This document shows, piece after piece, positions 4,959-5,915 of a stretch of DNA of 5,915 nt; positions within the stretch are counted from its first letter, which is position 1, and each line of letters starts with the position of its first letter. The notes beneath the pieces are model-generated. The model searched no databases and was not told the origin of the DNA. It saw only the letters and a list, made by a program, of their open reading frames with translations. The translations under genes were made by a program, and so were the position numbers. The stretch comes from DAIRFP01 sp036794995 (lineage in GTDB: Bacteria; Desulfobacterota; Binatia; UBA9968), in contig DAIRFP010000285.1 of the NCBI GenBank assembly GCA_036794995.1, forward strand, positions 1-5,915, read 5' to 3'.

Positions 4959-5915
4959 TCATCTGATCACTCTGTCCGCTCTCACGAGCACATTCGGCGG
5001 GATCGTCAGACCGATCTGCTTTGCGGCTTTCAGATTGATGACGAACTCGAACTTGGTTGGCTGCTCGACCGGTAGGTCCGCGGGCTTCGCCCCTTTCAGA
5101 ATCTTGTCGACAAAAACCGCGCCGCGTCTGAAGCGTTCGTCCTGGTCGGCTCCGTAGGACATCAAGGCACCACGGGCGACCCAATCTCCCCGATGGTATA
5201 TCGCCGGCAGGCGATTTTTTGTCGCCAGATCCACGATCCGTTTCCAATTAGAAACGGCCAACGGGCTCGCTATCACGGCCAGAGCGGCGCTACGCGCCTT
5301 AGTCGCATCTTTGAAAGCGCTCTCGTATTTGTCGGCGCTGCTGACCTCCATAGAATGAAGTTGCAGACCCAGTTCTCGTGCCGGCAGTTGGCTTTCTTTC
5401 CATTCTTGCGCAGTGCCTTCAACCTGTCGCTCCCACAGCACCGCAACGCGGGAGAGCTTGGGAACGGTTTCCTTGAGTAACTCCAGCCGTTTGCCAGCCA
5501 ACACCGCCCCGATGGTGGTGAACCCTGTGATGTTTCCCCCAGGTCGTGCAAGGCTGTCAACCAATCCAGCCGTAACAGGATCAGTCACGGCAAAAAAAAT
5601 GATGGGGATCGTCCTGGTAGCGTTCTTTAGAGCTAGGGCTTCAGGCGTCCCGGCCGTGAGGAGTACATCAACCTTGAGACGGACCAGCTCATCAGCCAGG
5701 CCGGGGAGCCGGGCGAGCTGATCATCAGCGTAGCGATACTCGATCGTTATGTTCTTGCCCTCGACATAGCCGAGTTTGCGGAACTCTCGCTGGAATAACT
5801 CGAGCCTGCCGCCTGGACCAGAAGGACCGGCCGAGAGCCACCCAATCTTAGATACCTTTGCCGGCTGCTGCGCCTCGACTGGAACGCTAAGCACTAAGAA
5901 AAAAGCGCCGAGAGC
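4959..5915 (-). CDS. ABC_sub_bind-family periplasmic solute-binding protein, 5' end missing
   Basis: This is a periplasmic binding protein that should capture a small solute for an ABC importer; characterised relatives (TrpX-like) bind aromatic amino acids, but the ligand here is unknown. The frame stays open to the window edge, so the start lies outside; a GTG at 5894 falls inside the signal peptide and is not a convincing start. The 318 visible residues begin with the end of a hydrophobic signal segment and a signal peptidase I-type site (VEA|QQP). Family landmarks follow, in visible numbering: GYVEGKNI at 49-56, YRYAD at 60-64, TIPIIF at 102-107, TDP at 111-113, SLARPGGNITG at 121-131, GKRLELLKE at 141-149, GALMSYGAD at 249-257, and the C-terminal KPADLPVEQPTKFEFVINL. 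It ends in ADRVIR and TGA. It is the first gene of the visible block, 59 nt upstream of the next. Its last 86 or so coding bases are almost identical to those of the gene at 2856-3842. Family assignment is secure; substrate is not. Confidence 0.93.
   Translation of the reverse strand, partial: ALGAFFLVLSVPVEAQQPAKVSKIGWLSAGPSGPGGRLELFQREFRKLGYVEGKNITIEYRYADDQLARLPGLADELVRLKVDVLLTAGTPEALALKNATRTIPIIFFAVTDPVTAGLVDSLARPGGNITGFTTIGAVLAGKRLELLKETVPKLSRVAVLWERQVEGTAQEWKESQLPARELGLQLHSMEVSSADKYESAFKDATKARSAALAVIASPLAVSNWKRIVDLATKNRLPAIYHRGDWVARGALMSYGADQDERFRRGAVFVDKILKGAKPADLPVEQPTKFEFVINLKAAKQIGLTIPPNVLVRADRVIR

Noticed and set aside
5892..5894. GTG at 5894 as the start of the rightmost gene
   Set aside because: The frame is open for 7 more codons to the edge with hydrophobic signal-peptide residues (ALGAFFL), so this codon is internal.

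Overview
The window is one co-directional block of six genes, all on the minus strand and therefore read from right to left. Every gene encodes an exported solute-binding protein of an ABC-type uptake system. Four (1-767, 2856-3842, 3898-4899, 4959-5915) belong to the 'ABC transporter substrate binding protein' family (Pfam ABC_sub_bind, TrpX-like). Two (828-1772, 1874-2818) belong to the NMT1/SsuA/TauA-like family. No permease, ATPase, regulator, RNA gene, mobile element or CRISPR array is visible. The rightmost gene has lost its start and the leftmost its end at the window edges. Spacers are 37-101 nt, so the block could be one transcript, but no promoter is visible and the upstream end lies outside the window.

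Layout in transcription order: ABC_sub_bind gene without its start (5915-4959); a 59-nt spacer filled with degenerate heptamer repeats; ABC_sub_bind gene (4899-3898); a 55-nt spacer with a second heptamer array; a divergent ABC_sub_bind gene (3842-2856); a 37-nt spacer; NMT1-like gene (2818-1874); a 101-nt spacer with an imperfect palindromic/direct-repeat element; a second NMT1-like gene (1772-828), a tandem duplicate of the first; a 60-nt spacer; and an ABC_sub_bind gene with a GTG start (767 to the edge). Two runs of exactly 10 Ns (469-478 and 1423-1432) are scaffold gaps inside genes. Both keep the reading frame, but comparison with relatives suggests the true gap lengths are not 10.

Organism: the N gaps indicate a draft, probably metagenomic, assembly. 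GC content looks like the mid-50s by eye. Large expansions of these two binding-protein families are familiar to me from uncultured soil and groundwater bacteria (deltaproteobacterial/Binatota-like, Methylomirabilota, Rokubacteria) and from some Burkholderiales and Bradyrhizobium. A Gram-negative soil or groundwater lineage is a reasonable guess; nothing here fixes the phylum.

How the genes work together: each product should sit in the periplasm, capture a small solute and deliver it to a membrane transporter encoded elsewhere. Divergence at ligand-cleft motifs suggests the paralogues bind different ligands. I do not see a clearly new system. The more interesting signals are evolutionary: a binding-protein-only array mixing two folds, 3' ends that look homogenised between paralogues, a translation leader shared by genes of different families, and heptamer repeats in two adjacent spacers.
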